Shown here: positions 1 to 8,929 of the stretch, piece by piece
Layout of the letters: each line of letters opens with the position of its first letter
Numbering within the stretch: position 1 is the stretch's first letter
Source: Oleiagrimonas sp963821885
GTDB lineage: Bacteria > Pseudomonadota > Gammaproteobacteria > Xanthomonadales > Rhodanobacteraceae
DNA: 64,000 nt
NCBI GenBank assembly: GCA_963821885.1
Contig: CAWGFN010000002.1
Span: forward strand, 620,001-684,000
Direction: 5' to 3'
Position numbers and translations under genes: made by a program
The notes under the pieces: generated by a model
What the model saw: only the letters and a program-made list of their open reading frames with translations
The model's database searches: none
What the model was told of the DNA's origin: nothing

Positions 1-1
1 G

Positions 2-208
2 GTTCCAGCGTGCGGATCTCGGCCCAGGGACTTCGCAGGCTCCCGCGATAAGGTGGACCGCACCATCACCGGCGACATGCTGTCCAACGAGCACGACGCA
101 GCCATCGTGCGCTCCACCGTGCAGCTGGGCCACGAGCTGGGGCGATGCATCGTGGCCGAGGGCGTGGAAAGCCGCGAGGCGCTGGCGAAAGGCGCGCTGT
201 ACGAATAG
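2..208 (+). pseudogene. EAL-domain remnant, 5' end outside window
   Basis: This frame is open from the window edge and ends in TAG at 206-208. It reads KVDRTITGDMLSNEHDAAIV and then GHELGRCIVAEGVES, the DRxF-like strand and the VAEGVE motif of EAL cyclic-di-GMP phosphodiesterase domains. The residues that should follow (GCDxxQGYLFSRP-like) are missing: the frame breaks into ALAKGALYE and stops. The sequence before KVDR also looks degraded. I read it as a decayed C-terminal EAL fragment. An intact gene with an unusual C-terminus is less likely. Confidence 0.6.
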
Positions 209-281
209 CCGATGGATCCGCCGGTGTTCTGACCCCTCGCGCCCGCAGGCGCACGGACGCCGTGTCCGCGTTCCACCACGC

Positions 282-614
282 TCAGGAAAGCCGCGGGTAG
301 CGGATGGTCAGGTAGCGGATCCCACCGGTGACTAAATACAGCATCACCAGATACCCCACGGCCATCATCAGGATGCCGTCGCTGGACGGCTTGTGCATGT
401 GCGCGGACGTCAGCACGAACAACGCCACGACCAGCGCGACCGAGGCGAGTCCGGTCATTAACTCCCAGCCCAGGGAGGCCTGCAGGTCGCACTGGCAGTG
501 CTCGCAACGGCCGCGCCAGCGCCGGGTCCAGTATCCCAGTGGGACCGAACACAACGAGAAATAACCGATGTCGAAGGACCTGCCGCAATAGGGGCAGCGT
601 CGTTGCTGGCTCAT
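282..614 (-). CDS. Zinc-ribbon membrane protein of unknown function
   Basis: This is a 110-residue protein. The N-terminus carries two CxxC pairs (CPYCG at residues 7-11 and CEHCQC near 37-42), which should form a small zinc ribbon. Two hydrophobic helices follow (about 53-70 and 81-100). The arrangement of a cytosolic zinc ribbon on a two-helix anchor is common in small uncharacterised proteobacterial proteins. It lies alone, pointing toward the EAL remnant and 124 bp from the SRAP gene. The coding frame is consistent with GC-rich codon use. I cannot assign a function. Confidence 0.6.
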   Translation of the reverse strand: MSQQRRCPYCGRSFDIGYFSLCSVPLGYWTRRWRGRCEHCQCDLQASLGWELMTGLASVALVVALFVLTSAHMHKPSSDGILMMAVGYLVMLYLVTGGIRYLTIRYPRLS

Positions 615-738
615 GGTCGTCCCTGATCCGCGTCACGCCATGATTGGCGTCGCACGTGCTCCAAACTAAACCGTGGGCCGCGCATTGGCAACATGCCATG
701 CGCCCCGCCCGGACCCGCGCGCCCGGAGTTCGCCGCGA

Positions 739-1368
739 TCAACCGGGCGCCTCGATGCGGAATTCGTCCTCCACCGGATGCAGGAACCGACGCGCCTGGT
801 CCGGCGTGGTGTCCGGCGACAGCCACCGCTCGCGATAGGACTCGGCGATGATGACGGGCATGCGCTCGTGGACCGGCACGATGGAGGGCGCGGCGGCCGT
901 GGTCAGCATGCTGAAGCTCGACACGACCTCGCCGGTCCCGCGATCCGTCCAGGCATCCCAGATGCCGGCAAAGGTGATCCCTGGCGCGCTCGGCGCGATG
1001 CGCACCCAGCCCTTGCCGCCCAGGGTCCGCGCTGATTCGTACCATGCAGTCAGCGGAATCAGGCAGCGCTGTCCCTGTCGCCAGGGCCCGCGAAACGCCG
1101 GCGCGCTGTGCACGGTCTCGCTGCGGGCGTTGAAGGTGGACATGCGCGGCTCGCGCACCTTCGACCAGAACGGCAGCAGAGACCAGCGCCACGCATCGAA
1201 GCGCCAGTCGCCCGACGCCGGGTCCAGGCGCACGATCCAGGCCTCGCGCCTGGGCCACGCATGCTGCGTCGCGATGTCGCCAAGCTGCCCGGACAACAGC
1301 TGCCCGACGTAGGTCCGCACCGCCGTCGGCGGCGGCGCGGGCTTCACGTTGTCGAAGTTCGAGCACAT
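739..1368 (-). CDS. SRAP-domain protein (YedK/HMCES family)
   Basis: This 209-residue protein belongs to the SOS-response-associated peptidase family, which crosslinks to abasic sites in single-stranded DNA and shields them. I start it at the ATG at 1368 because this places Cys at residue 2 (MCSNFD), the residue that forms the thiazolidine crosslink after Met removal; the frame extends 14 codons further upstream. Other family signatures are visible: FNARSET (Asn and Glu of the active site), CLIPLTAWYE, and HERMPVII with the conserved His. The length is normal for the family. It is monocistronic; no LexA box was recognised upstream. Confidence 0.9.
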   Translation of the reverse strand: MCSNFDNVKPAPPPTAVRTYVGQLLSGQLGDIATQHAWPRREAWIVRLDPASGDWRFDAWRWSLLPFWSKVREPRMSTFNARSETVHSAPAFRGPWRQGQRCLIPLTAWYESARTLGGKGWVRIAPSAPGITFAGIWDAWTDRGTGEVVSSFSMLTTAAAPSIVPVHERMPVIIAESYRERWLSPDTTPDQARRFLHPVEDEFRIEAPG

Positions 1369-1458
1369 GGTGGCAACGGTTTCCTCGTTGCGAGAATCGC
1401 GTCGGCACACAGCCCCGGTGGGCGGCGCGCATGCCTAGCGCCGTGCCTTTCCCACCGG

Positions 1459-1983
1459 TCAGTGCGCTGCCCTGGACGCCGCCGGCGTGATCGGCCGATG
1501 GCCATAGCTGAATATGCGGGTGGCCACCCACGTGCCGGACCGATGGCGCCACAGGATGAGAAACTGCGCCTCGCCGAAACACTGGCCGCTCTTGATATCG
1601 CAGAACGTGTGACGACCCTGTTCGATCGCGCCGAAGTCCTTGACGGGGTAGACCTCCATCGTGCCCGGGACCAGCACCCGTCGGTACACGCCGCAGACAT
1701 TCTTGTGGGTATTGGCCATGTAGGCCTGACGGGTCCAGGTCACCCCGCCCTTGTCGTGATAGAACTCGAGATTCGGCGCCAGGTAGCTCGCGTGCTTCTT
1801 CAGCTCGCTCGGCGAACTGCAGTGGTTGAAGCTGTCGAACAGCCCCTTGTCGAGCCTGGCCACTGTCGCGGACAGGGACGGCTGCGCGGAAGCCGGATCG
1901 CCATGCGGGGGCGGTGCGGCGATGGCGGCGCTCGATGCGGCGCAGGCCAGCACGAAGCACAGCCGAGATGCATTGCTTTTCAT
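1459..1983 (-). CDS. Secreted protein, possibly SnoaL/NTF2-like fold
   Basis: This 174-residue protein has a clear signal peptide (hydrophobic run LCFVLACAASSAAIAA, cleavage after AIA-A). The mature part has a pattern seen in NTF2/SnoaL-type proteins: a helical start (LSATVARLDKGLFDSFN), then LKKHASYLAPNLEFYHDKGG, and later strands including FLILWRHRSGTWVATRIFSYGHR. These proteins are usually small-ligand-binding or degraded enzyme folds in the periplasm. The family call is inference from pattern. The gene has no obvious operon partners. Confidence 0.65.
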   Translation of the reverse strand: MKSNASRLCFVLACAASSAAIAAPPPHGDPASAQPSLSATVARLDKGLFDSFNHCSSPSELKKHASYLAPNLEFYHDKGGVTWTRQAYMANTHKNVCGVYRRVLVPGTMEVYPVKDFGAIEQGRHTFCDIKSGQCFGEAQFLILWRHRSGTWVATRIFSYGHRPITPAASRAAH

Positions 1984-2146
1984 GACCTTGTCCTCGGGCC
2001 TGGCCCTGATCCTTACGGTCGCGCCGAAACGCGAGTGACATTGTCCCTGACACCTGTTGGCGATGTGACGCCACGCCAGACGCGATGGCGGAACAGCTTA
2101 GAATCGTCTCCCCACCCGTGGATGCAAATCCGGTTCTCCCGACATC

Positions 2147-3454
2147 ATGCCCCATCCGCCCCGCATCGTCCTCGCTACTTTCGGCACCCATGGCGACCTG
2201 CACCCGTTCATGGCGCTGGCGCTGGCGTTGCAGCGGCGCGGCGCGCGCGTCACGCTGGCGGCGGCGGGCGAGTACCGCGACAAGGTCGAGGCCGAGGGCC
2301 TGGCCTTCGCGCCGATGCGGCCGGACATGCAGTCGGTCGTCGAGCGGCTGGGCATGGACGAACGCGCACTGACCGAACGCATCGCGCGCCAGCCGCAGTT
2401 CCTGCTGACCCACATCGTGATGCCGGCGCTGCGCGAGGCCTACGCCGACATCATGGCGATCACCGACGATGCCGACGCGCTGGTCACCCACTCGGTGGCC
2501 TACGGCGCCAAGCTCGCCGCCGAGGTGCGCGGCCTGCCCGACTTCAGCGTCGCCCTGCAGCCGATGGTGCTGTGGTCGATCCACGACCCGCCGATCGTCG
2601 CCAACGCGCAGCGCCTGTCGCGCTGGGTGTATCGCCGCGGGCCGACGCTGACGCGCGCCTTCATCGGCCTGGGCAAGCGCGTGGGCCGGCCCTGGGCGCG
2701 GCCCATCGACGCCCTGCGCGACGAGCTGGGCCTGCCGCCTGCCAAGGCCCATCCGCTGTTCGAGGGTGCCTTCTCGGGCGACGGCGTGCTGGCGCTGTTC
2801 TCGCCGCTGTTCGGTCCACCGCAGGTCGATCACCCGCCACGCACCGCCATCGTCGGCTTTCCCTTCCACGATCGCGAAAACGGTACCGACGCCTCGCTCG
2901 ATCCCGCCACGCAACGCTTCGTCGCGGCCGGCGATGCGCCGCTGGTGTTCACCCAGGGCACCTCCGCGGTGCATGACGCCGAAGTCTTCGTGCGCGAGAG
3001 CCTCGGCGCCGTGCGCCGGCTGGGTGCGCGCGCCGTGTTCGTGCTCGACGACGCCCGCGTCGCGCGCTGGGCGAGCGAGGCCTCCGATCGCGTGCACATC
3101 ACCGGCTATGCGCCCTACGCCCGGCTGTTCCCGCAGGCCGCGGCGATCATCCACCACGGCGGCATGGGCACCACCGCGCAGGCCCTGCGCAGCGGCCGCC
3201 CGCAGCTGGTGGTCCCGCACCTGGTGGACCAGCCCGACAACGCCGCGCGCGTGGTGCGCCTGGGCGTCGGCCGCACGCTGGCGCGCGGCGTCTATCGCGC
3301 CGATCGCGCCGCCGACGCGCTGGGGGCGATGCTCGCGGACGCTGCCCTCGAGCGCCGCGCCACGGACGTGGGCGCCCTCGTGGCACGGGAGGACGGCGCC
3401 GACACGGCCGCATCGCGCATCCTCGGTGCGCTCGACGCGCCCTCGGCGCCCTGA
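2147..3454 (+). CDS. Glycosyltransferase, UGT/MGT-like (GT1 superfamily)
   Basis: This 435-residue GT-B fold enzyme resembles macrolide and sterol glucosyltransferases that move a sugar from a nucleotide donor to a lipophilic acceptor. The N-terminal domain opens with RIVLATFGTHGDLHPFMALA, the classic GxxGDxxP acceptor-domain start. The C-terminal domain has the donor-binding signature: ITGYAPYARLFPQAAAIIHHGGMGTTAQALRSG followed by VVPHLVDQPDNAARV. The HHGGxGT and D-Q pair are the expected UDP-sugar contacts. It is cytosolic and stands alone. Substrate cannot be read from context. Confidence 0.85.
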   Translation: MPHPPRIVLATFGTHGDLHPFMALALALQRRGARVTLAAAGEYRDKVEAEGLAFAPMRPDMQSVVERLGMDERALTERIARQPQFLLTHIVMPALREAYADIMAITDDADALVTHSVAYGAKLAAEVRGLPDFSVALQPMVLWSIHDPPIVANAQRLSRWVYRRGPTLTRAFIGLGKRVGRPWARPIDALRDELGLPPAKAHPLFEGAFSGDGVLALFSPLFGPPQVDHPPRTAIVGFPFHDRENGTDASLDPATQRFVAAGDAPLVFTQGTSAVHDAEVFVRESLGAVRRLGARAVFVLDDARVARWASEASDRVHITGYAPYARLFPQAAAIIHHGGMGTTAQALRSGRPQLVVPHLVDQPDNAARVVRLGVGRTLARGVYRADRAADALGAMLADAALERRATDVGALVAREDGADTAASRILGALDAPSAP

Positions 3455-3596
3455 CACGAACCGCGCCAGCTGCTGGACATCCTCGCGTACGCGAGGCCCA
3501 ACGACCGCGGACATTTCATCGCCTGGGACGGCCAGGACGCTCCCTGGCAGGTGCCGCGATCACACGCACTTGATTGCTTCTGGATTGACCCCGTGG

Positions 3597-4571
3597 CTAC
3601 TCCACGTCATACGGCCCCCACGCCTGGTGAAAGCCGGTCTCCGGCACATCGGCCACCAGGCTGAGCTTCCGGTGCGCGTCCACCGTGACCTTGATCGACA
3701 CGCGCAGCTCGCCGGCCTTGTGCGGGGGCAGTTCGCTGAGCGTGGCGTCGACGATCGGTTCCGGCCCGTTGGCGCCCACCTGCGCCAGCTTGATCTCGAT
3801 GACCTGCTGGTTGTCCTCGGCGTTGGCGAACTCGCTGGTGAATGCGCGGGGCAGTGCCTGGTTGGCGGGGATCAGCTCCACGGGCGCGTGGTCGTGGACC
3901 AGGATGGCGACGGCTTTCTTCAGCACCGGCGCCGCGGACGCCTGGGGCTTGGGTTCGATGGGTGGAAGATCGGCATCGTCGCAGCTGGCGACGACGATGG
4001 GCGGCCGGCTCGGATCCGTGGCGCAGCCCTGGTAGTAGTACTGAATGGCCTGCTCGCAGATCTCCCGCTGCGCCTTGTAGCGCGCACTCTGCGCGGCGCA
4101 CGAGAACGTGGGGTCGGCATATTCCCCGGACACGCGCATGAGCTGATCCAGGGCCTTGTAGTTCCAATCGCCGTAGCGCGGCCGGAGCAGGGCCCCGCGC
4201 TTGGCCGGCTGGTCCAGCAACTTGGTGTTGAACCCCGGGCAGGTCAGCGCCACCCGCTCGGTGATGCTGTTCATCGGCTCGCAGGCACCTCCGCTCCCGT
4301 TCTCCTGCCACGCGTAGTTGCAGACGGAACTGAACACCGGCGGCGTGTTCTTGCGCGCGCAGGCCTTGAAGGCCTCGCACCCCTGCCTGGTGTCGACACC
4401 CTGGCGGCAGTTCTCGCGGACATGGCGACATATCGAGACATCCATGCAGCGACCGGGCAGCAGCTTGCACTGCTTGACGGCCACGTCATAGCGCTGCTGG
4501 CACGACATGCTGCCCGCCTGCGCGTTGGCCGTAATGACGATCGCGGCCAGCGCGAACAGTGTCTTCAACAT
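3597..4571 (-). CDS. Secreted Cys-rich protein with C-terminal Hsp70-like peptide-binding domain
   Basis: The preprotein is 324 residues from the ATG at 4571, chosen because a GGGGG ribosome site lies 6 nt upstream; an adjacent ATG sits 3 nt earlier. A signal peptide (LFALAAIVITANAQA) is followed by a helical N-terminal half with 14 cysteines, likely disulfide-bonded. After a Pro/Ala linker, the last 90 or so residues match the beta part of the DnaK substrate-binding domain: LIPANQALP (DnaK LIAKNTTIP), NAEDNQQ (TAEDNQ), L..LPPHKAGELRVSIKVTVDA and ADVPETG. No ATPase domain is present. No function is known to me for this arrangement. Confidence 0.7.
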   Translation of the reverse strand: MLKTLFALAAIVITANAQAGSMSCQQRYDVAVKQCKLLPGRCMDVSICRHVRENCRQGVDTRQGCEAFKACARKNTPPVFSSVCNYAWQENGSGGACEPMNSITERVALTCPGFNTKLLDQPAKRGALLRPRYGDWNYKALDQLMRVSGEYADPTFSCAAQSARYKAQREICEQAIQYYYQGCATDPSRPPIVVASCDDADLPPIEPKPQASAAPVLKKAVAILVHDHAPVELIPANQALPRAFTSEFANAEDNQQVIEIKLAQVGANGPEPIVDATLSELPPHKAGELRVSIKVTVDAHRKLSLVADVPETGFHQAWGPYDVE

Positions 4572-4781
4572 CATGATCCCCCAGGACATGGCTTCGACAG
4601 GATGCGTCCCATCATACCCGCTGAGTGCGGGGACACGGCCGACCTGGGGCGACGGCGACTCATGGACTCAGCGAACAAGCGAAACGTAGACCCGGGTCGT
4701 AAAAGTGGATGCTGACCGCGTCCCCGGTGACTCAAACGGGTGCAATTGAACCCGCCCCAGTTTCTACAGCCCGTGACCCAT

Positions 4782-4799
4782 GGGTACGTCCCTGTACCC
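4782..4799. terminator. Small hairpin between convergent regions
   Basis: GGGTAC-gtccct-GTACCC is a perfect 6-bp inverted repeat, extendable by flanking CC/GG. It lies 23 bp past the end of the metallophosphoesterase gene and could form a terminator stem on the minus strand. No T-run follows, so the call is weak. Confidence 0.25.
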
Positions 4800-4821
4800 G
4801 GGCCTTGCGCTGGCGTCGCGC

Positions 4822-5883
4822 CTACTGCAGGAACACCGGCTGGAACGAGAACACCTCACGCGTGTCGGGGTCGACCGTCATCTCCACCCAGCTGTTGTCG
4901 GCGTTGCCGAACACTTCCACGCGGGTGAAATTCGGCTGGGTCTGCCCGTTGGACTTGACCATCGCCTTGTCGATGCGGAAATAGTGGGAATCGCCGTGCA
5001 CCAGCACCACCTGGCCGTCGAAGTTTTGGGTCTGGTCGATCATGGCGTGGAAGACATCGGCGAAGCCGTTGTAGGCCGGGTCCAGCGTCGGCAGGAAGGC
5101 GTCCTGGTAGTTGCCGTCGGCGACATCGATCCCGCCGTACATGTCCGCCTGGATGGCGATCACCACGCCGGCCAGGTGCTGCTGTCTGGCCACGGCGAAG
5201 GCGTCCGCCAACCATTGCAGGTTGGCCGTATTGCGCGCGCGGTATTCGGCGGTGGCGGCGGCGCAGTCAGCCGCGGTGCGCATGGACTTCTTGGTGCACT
5301 GCGTGTCCGTGGCCACGAAGTTGTTGTTGCTGCCGATCACGTTCAGTGAAATGAACATCACGCGATCGCGGATGAAACGGCTGTTCTCGCTGTAGGCCCG
5401 GCCCGGCGCGCCCTGGCGCTCGACCCGCATGGGGTGCAGGCCCTGGCTGAGACTGGTGTTGAAGAACGTCTGTCGCAGGTAGGCCAGTCGCTCCAGCGGG
5501 TCATAGCTGCCGTTGCTGGTGCGATGACAATCGGTCCATTCATTGTCGCCCAGGCTGTAGACCGTCGGCGCATGGACGCGGTTGAATCGGTTGACCACGT
5601 CCTGACCAATGGCCTGGTCGGTGCACAGGCTGTGGCCGTTCTTGGTATCGCCGACGAAGATGGTGAAGTCCAGGTCGTGGTCGTTCAGCGAATCGATGGT
5701 CTGGTCTTCCTGCGCGGCCTGCACGGCCGGATCGTCGGCGTAGAACTGATCGCCCCACAGCGCGACATGGAGCTTGCCATGGTCGTGCCTGTTTCCGTGA
5801 TTCCAGTCGTGGGCATGCGCAAACAGGGGCAGGGACAGCGCGGCTGCCAGGATCACGATATTCAGCTTGCTTCGAGTAAGCAT
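4822..5883 (-). CDS. Secreted metallophosphoesterase
   Basis: This 353-residue protein is of the calcineurin-like phosphoesterase type. The ATG at 5883 is preceded by GGAAGGGA at good spacing; another ATG six bases upstream is possible. A signal peptide ends at LFAHA. The metal-ligand pattern is visible in order: ALWGDQFY near the start, FTIFVGDTKNG, YSLGDNEW (GDNE motif), ISLNV and VLVHGDSHYF (GHxH-like, here GDSHYF). It should hydrolyse phosphoesters in the periplasm. The His-rich start of the mature protein (HDWNHGNRHDHGKLH) may bind metal. It has no neighbours in the same operon. Confidence 0.8.
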   Translation of the reverse strand: MLTRSKLNIVILAAALSLPLFAHAHDWNHGNRHDHGKLHVALWGDQFYADDPAVQAAQEDQTIDSLNDHDLDFTIFVGDTKNGHSLCTDQAIGQDVVNRFNRVHAPTVYSLGDNEWTDCHRTSNGSYDPLERLAYLRQTFFNTSLSQGLHPMRVERQGAPGRAYSENSRFIRDRVMFISLNVIGSNNNFVATDTQCTKKSMRTAADCAAATAEYRARNTANLQWLADAFAVARQQHLAGVVIAIQADMYGGIDVADGNYQDAFLPTLDPAYNGFADVFHAMIDQTQNFDGQVVLVHGDSHYFRIDKAMVKSNGQTQPNFTRVEVFGNADNSWVEMTVDPDTREVFSFQPVFLQ

Positions 5884-6281
5884 GGTCATTCCCTTCCAGG
5901 TTGGGTGGTTGAGTGATGTGGCCCAGGGTGCGACATGACCGTAGCCAGGCCGCGTGACAGGCCGATGAAGGAGACATGAAGCCACGCCACTCAAGGCCAT
6001 GCAGGCGTCCTCGACCCGGACGGGCGTGACCCTGACGCCGCGACGCACGCGATAAGGCGACCATCCCGGAGGGCCGCTCGTCTCCGCAAGCCGCAACGCG
6101 AACCCGCAAGCCACCTGATGCCAGCGAAATGTCATGCACCTGGACGTATAGATGTCCATTTGAATCAAAATGGAGTGCCGTTGCGAGCACATCCCGGCCC
6201 CCGGGGCATGAACCATTGGCACAGGCCACCCGCGGCCGGCTGTGCTAGGTTTTTCCGGTTCCCCGCACTGGATCCCCCACC
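5884..6281. other. Divergent intergenic region with one inverted repeat
   Basis: This 398-bp stretch separates the metallophosphoesterase gene (minus) from the S9 peptidase gene (plus) and must hold promoters for both. I see no convincing gene. The one structured element is CCATTT-GAATCA-AAATGG at 6156-6173, a perfect 6-bp inverted repeat that could be an operator or chance. Confidence 0.4.
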
Positions 6282-8360
6282 ATGAAACTTCGTCGTCCAT
6301 TCGTCCTGCTGCTTGGCCTGCTGCTGGCGTTGCCGTTCCTGGCCGGTGCCGCGGTGCCCGCCAAGGCGACCACGCCCACGCCCGCGCAGCAGCGCATCAG
6401 CAGCATCCTCAAGACCCTGGGCAACACCCAGCGCTTCGGCAGCGTGGCCGTCTCCCCCGACGGCAAGACGCTGGCCTGGAGCCTGAACGGCAAGATCCAG
6501 CTGGCCGACGTCGACGGCAGCCACGTGCGCGATGTGGCCCTGCCCGGCGACGGCAAGCATTGCGCGGCCGGCGAACTGAGCTTCTCGCCCGACGGCCGCC
6601 AGCTGGCCATGCTCGGCAACTGCGCCGGCCGCGACCCGAAGCAGCGCAACATCCTGCTGGCCGACGTCCGCTCGGCGCACCCCAAGGCGCGCCAGCTGAG
6701 CCGCCTGGAAGGCTATGTGCATGACGTCACCTGGGCGCCGGACGGCCGCTCGCTGGGCATCCTCTACGTGATCGGCGACAACCACGCGGTCGGCGCCTCC
6801 AGCGCAGTCAAGCCGCGCACCGGCGTGATCGGCGAGGACGGCGTGGAGCACCAGCGCTTCGCCACTGTCAACGCGCGCAGCGGCGAGCTGAAGGTCGTCA
6901 CCCCGGCGGACGTGTTCGTCTACGAGTACAGCTGGGCGCCGGGCTCACGCGAGGTGGCCTTCGTCGGCGCGCCGCCGCCGGGGCGCAACAACTGGTGGGT
7001 GGCCAAGCTGTACGTGCAGAAGCTTGGCGGCGCGCCGCGCGTGCGGCTCGACCCGGGCACCGCCAAGGGCGCCCTGCACGGCAGTCAGATCGCGCTGCCG
7101 CGCTTCTCGCCGGACGGCAAGCACATCGCCCTGATCGCCGGCCTGATGAGCGACCAGGGCGTGACCGGCGGCGACATCTACGTGCTGGACGCGGCCGGCG
7201 GCCCGGCGCACAACGTGACCCCCGGCGTCGACTTCACGCCGGGCTGGCTGACCTGGACCGGCAAGCGCGCCCTGCTGGTGTCCGCCTTCGCCGGCGGCGA
7301 CACCCGCCTGCTGTCGCTGCATCTGGCGCACGGCAAGCCGGGCAAGGCGCACACCCTGCTCACCGTGCCCGCCTCGACCAGCGACGGCTCGGCGATGTCC
7401 TCGATCGCGCTGGACGCCCGGCATGACCGCTTCGCCTTCATCCACAGCACCTACACCCAGCCGCCGGAGATCTACACCGGCACCCTGGCCGGCGGCGCCC
7501 ACGGCGTGGCCTCCGGCATCAAGCAGGCGCCGCACGCGGTGACCGCGGCCAATACCGCGCTGAAGCCGATCTGGGGCGAGGCGCGCTCGATCACCTGGCA
7601 CAACGAGGGCTTCCGCATCCAGGGCTGGCTGCAACTGCCGGCCCACTACGATCCGTCCCGGCACTATCCGATGGTGGTGATCGTGCACGGCGGCCCGGCC
7701 TACGGGGTGCGCCCGTCGTGGGGCGGCGGCTTCGCCAACGCGCTGTCGGCGATGGGCTACTTCGTGCTGCAGCCGAACCCGCGCGGCAGTTACGGCCAGG
7801 GCGAGAAGTTCACCCGGGCCAACCGCCGCGACTTCGGCTACGGCGACCTGCGCGACATCCTCGCCGGCGTCGACGCGGTGGAGAAGCAGTACCCGGTCGA
7901 CGACAAGCGCCTGGGCCTGATGGGCTGGAGCTACGGCGGCTTCATGAGCATGTTCGCGCCGACCCAGACCCACCGCTTCGCCGCCGCGGTGGCCGGCGCC
8001 GGCCTGTCGAACTGGCTCAGCTACTACGGCGAGAACTCCATCGACCAGTGGATGATCCCGTTCTTCGGCGCCTCGGTGTACGACGATCCGGCGGTGTACG
8101 CCAAGAGCTCGGCGATCAACTTCATCAAGAACAACACCACGCCGACCCTGGTGCTGGTGGGCCAGTACGACGGCGAGACGCCGGCGCCGCAGTCGTTCGA
8201 GTTCTGGCATGCGTTGCGCACCATGGGCGTGCCGACCACCCTGGTGGTCTACCCGGGCGAGGGCCACGGCTTCCGCGATCCCAAGCACCGACGCGACGTG
8301 CTGGAGCGTTCGCTGGCCTGGTTCCACAAATACCTGGGCGCCAACGACAGCGCCAAGTGA
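6282..8360 (+). CDS. S9 family peptidase (dipeptidyl/acylaminoacyl peptidase type)
   Basis: This 692-residue secreted serine peptidase starts with a signal peptide (LLLGLLLALPFLAGAAVPA). Residues up to about 430 form a WD40/TolB-like beta-propeller, with repeated FSPDGKxxA-type blades (VAVSPDGKTLAW, LSFSPDGRQLAM, PRFSPDGKHIAL). The C-terminal alpha/beta-hydrolase domain carries GWSYGG with nucleophile Ser550, Asp630 in GQYDGETP and His662 in GEGHGF. Such enzymes remove dipeptides or acyl-amino acids from peptides in the periplasm. Length is normal. YchJ follows 68 bp downstream and may share its transcript. Confidence 0.92.
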   Translation: MKLRRPFVLLLGLLLALPFLAGAAVPAKATTPTPAQQRISSILKTLGNTQRFGSVAVSPDGKTLAWSLNGKIQLADVDGSHVRDVALPGDGKHCAAGELSFSPDGRQLAMLGNCAGRDPKQRNILLADVRSAHPKARQLSRLEGYVHDVTWAPDGRSLGILYVIGDNHAVGASSAVKPRTGVIGEDGVEHQRFATVNARSGELKVVTPADVFVYEYSWAPGSREVAFVGAPPPGRNNWWVAKLYVQKLGGAPRVRLDPGTAKGALHGSQIALPRFSPDGKHIALIAGLMSDQGVTGGDIYVLDAAGGPAHNVTPGVDFTPGWLTWTGKRALLVSAFAGGDTRLLSLHLAHGKPGKAHTLLTVPASTSDGSAMSSIALDARHDRFAFIHSTYTQPPEIYTGTLAGGAHGVASGIKQAPHAVTAANTALKPIWGEARSITWHNEGFRIQGWLQLPAHYDPSRHYPMVVIVHGGPAYGVRPSWGGGFANALSAMGYFVLQPNPRGSYGQGEKFTRANRRDFGYGDLRDILAGVDAVEKQYPVDDKRLGLMGWSYGGFMSMFAPTQTHRFAAAVAGAGLSNWLSYYGENSIDQWMIPFFGASVYDDPAVYAKSSAINFIKNNTTPTLVLVGQYDGETPAPQSFEFWHALRTMGVPTTLVVYPGEGHGFRDPKHRRDVLERSLAWFHKYLGANDSAK

Positions 8361-8428
8361 CCGACGGCAGGCGGGTCCCGCGGCGCGCGGGACTCGCCTG
8401 CACCGCGCAATCGCGGCATGATGCGGCC

Positions 8429-8857
8429 ATGTCCGCCGCACACGGCTCCGCGCTGAAATCCGTCGATACCTCCACGCCCTGCCCGTGCGGCGACGCGCGC
8501 GGCTACGCGCAGTGCTGCCAGCCGCTGCATCGCGGCGCGCCGGCCGCCAGCGCCGTGGACCTGATGCGTTCGCGCTACAGCGCCTACGTGCTGCGCGACG
8601 AGGACTACCTGCTGGCCAGCTGGCACGCGGACACCCGCCCGGCCTCGCTGCGCCTGGCCGTGCAGCAGCCGGCGCCCAGCTGGCTGGGCCTGGCCATCAA
8701 GGCCCATGCGCAGCAGGACGCCGATCACGCCACGGTCGAGTTCATCGCCCGCTTCCGCGTCGGCGGCGGCCGCGCCCAGCGCCTGCACGAACGCAGCCGC
8801 TTCGTGCGCGAGGACGGGCGCTGGTACTACCTGGACGGGGACATCCTGGGCGGCTGA
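8429..8857 (+). CDS. ychJ: YchJ family SEC-C/UPF0225 protein
   Basis: This 142-residue protein starts with the ATG at 8429. The N-terminal SEC-C zinc motif reads CPCGDARGYAQCC (CxCx...CC), followed by LMRSRYSAYVLRDEDYLLASWH, the YchJ signature, and a C-terminal NTF2-like part (HERSRFVREDGRWYYLDGD). The family is conserved in Proteobacteria but its role is not established; the SEC-C motif suggests binding to ribosome- or Sec-related proteins. It is probably co-transcribed with the upstream peptidase. Confidence 0.88.
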   Translation: MSAAHGSALKSVDTSTPCPCGDARGYAQCCQPLHRGAPAASAVDLMRSRYSAYVLRDEDYLLASWHADTRPASLRLAVQQPAPSWLGLAIKAHAQQDADHATVEFIARFRVGGGRAQRLHERSRFVREDGRWYYLDGDILGG

Positions 8858-8929
8858 GGCGTCGGGAATGGAGCATGGGTCGCCGCAAGGTGGGTTCCCG
8901 GCACCGATGTCCGATGCCCCCAACCCCCC

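Noticed and set aside
611..3514. A 967-codon open frame on the minus strand
   Set aside because: It lies antisense to the glycosyltransferase and overlaps the true SRAP and SnoaL-like genes in other frames. Its Arg/His/Gly-rich translation is typical of a GC-rich shadow frame.
3460..3596. Readable peptide (ILAYARPNDRGHFIAWDGQD) after the glycosyltransferase
   Set aside because: It looks protein-like but has no start, no partner domain and no family I can name; it may be a gene relic, but the support is too thin.
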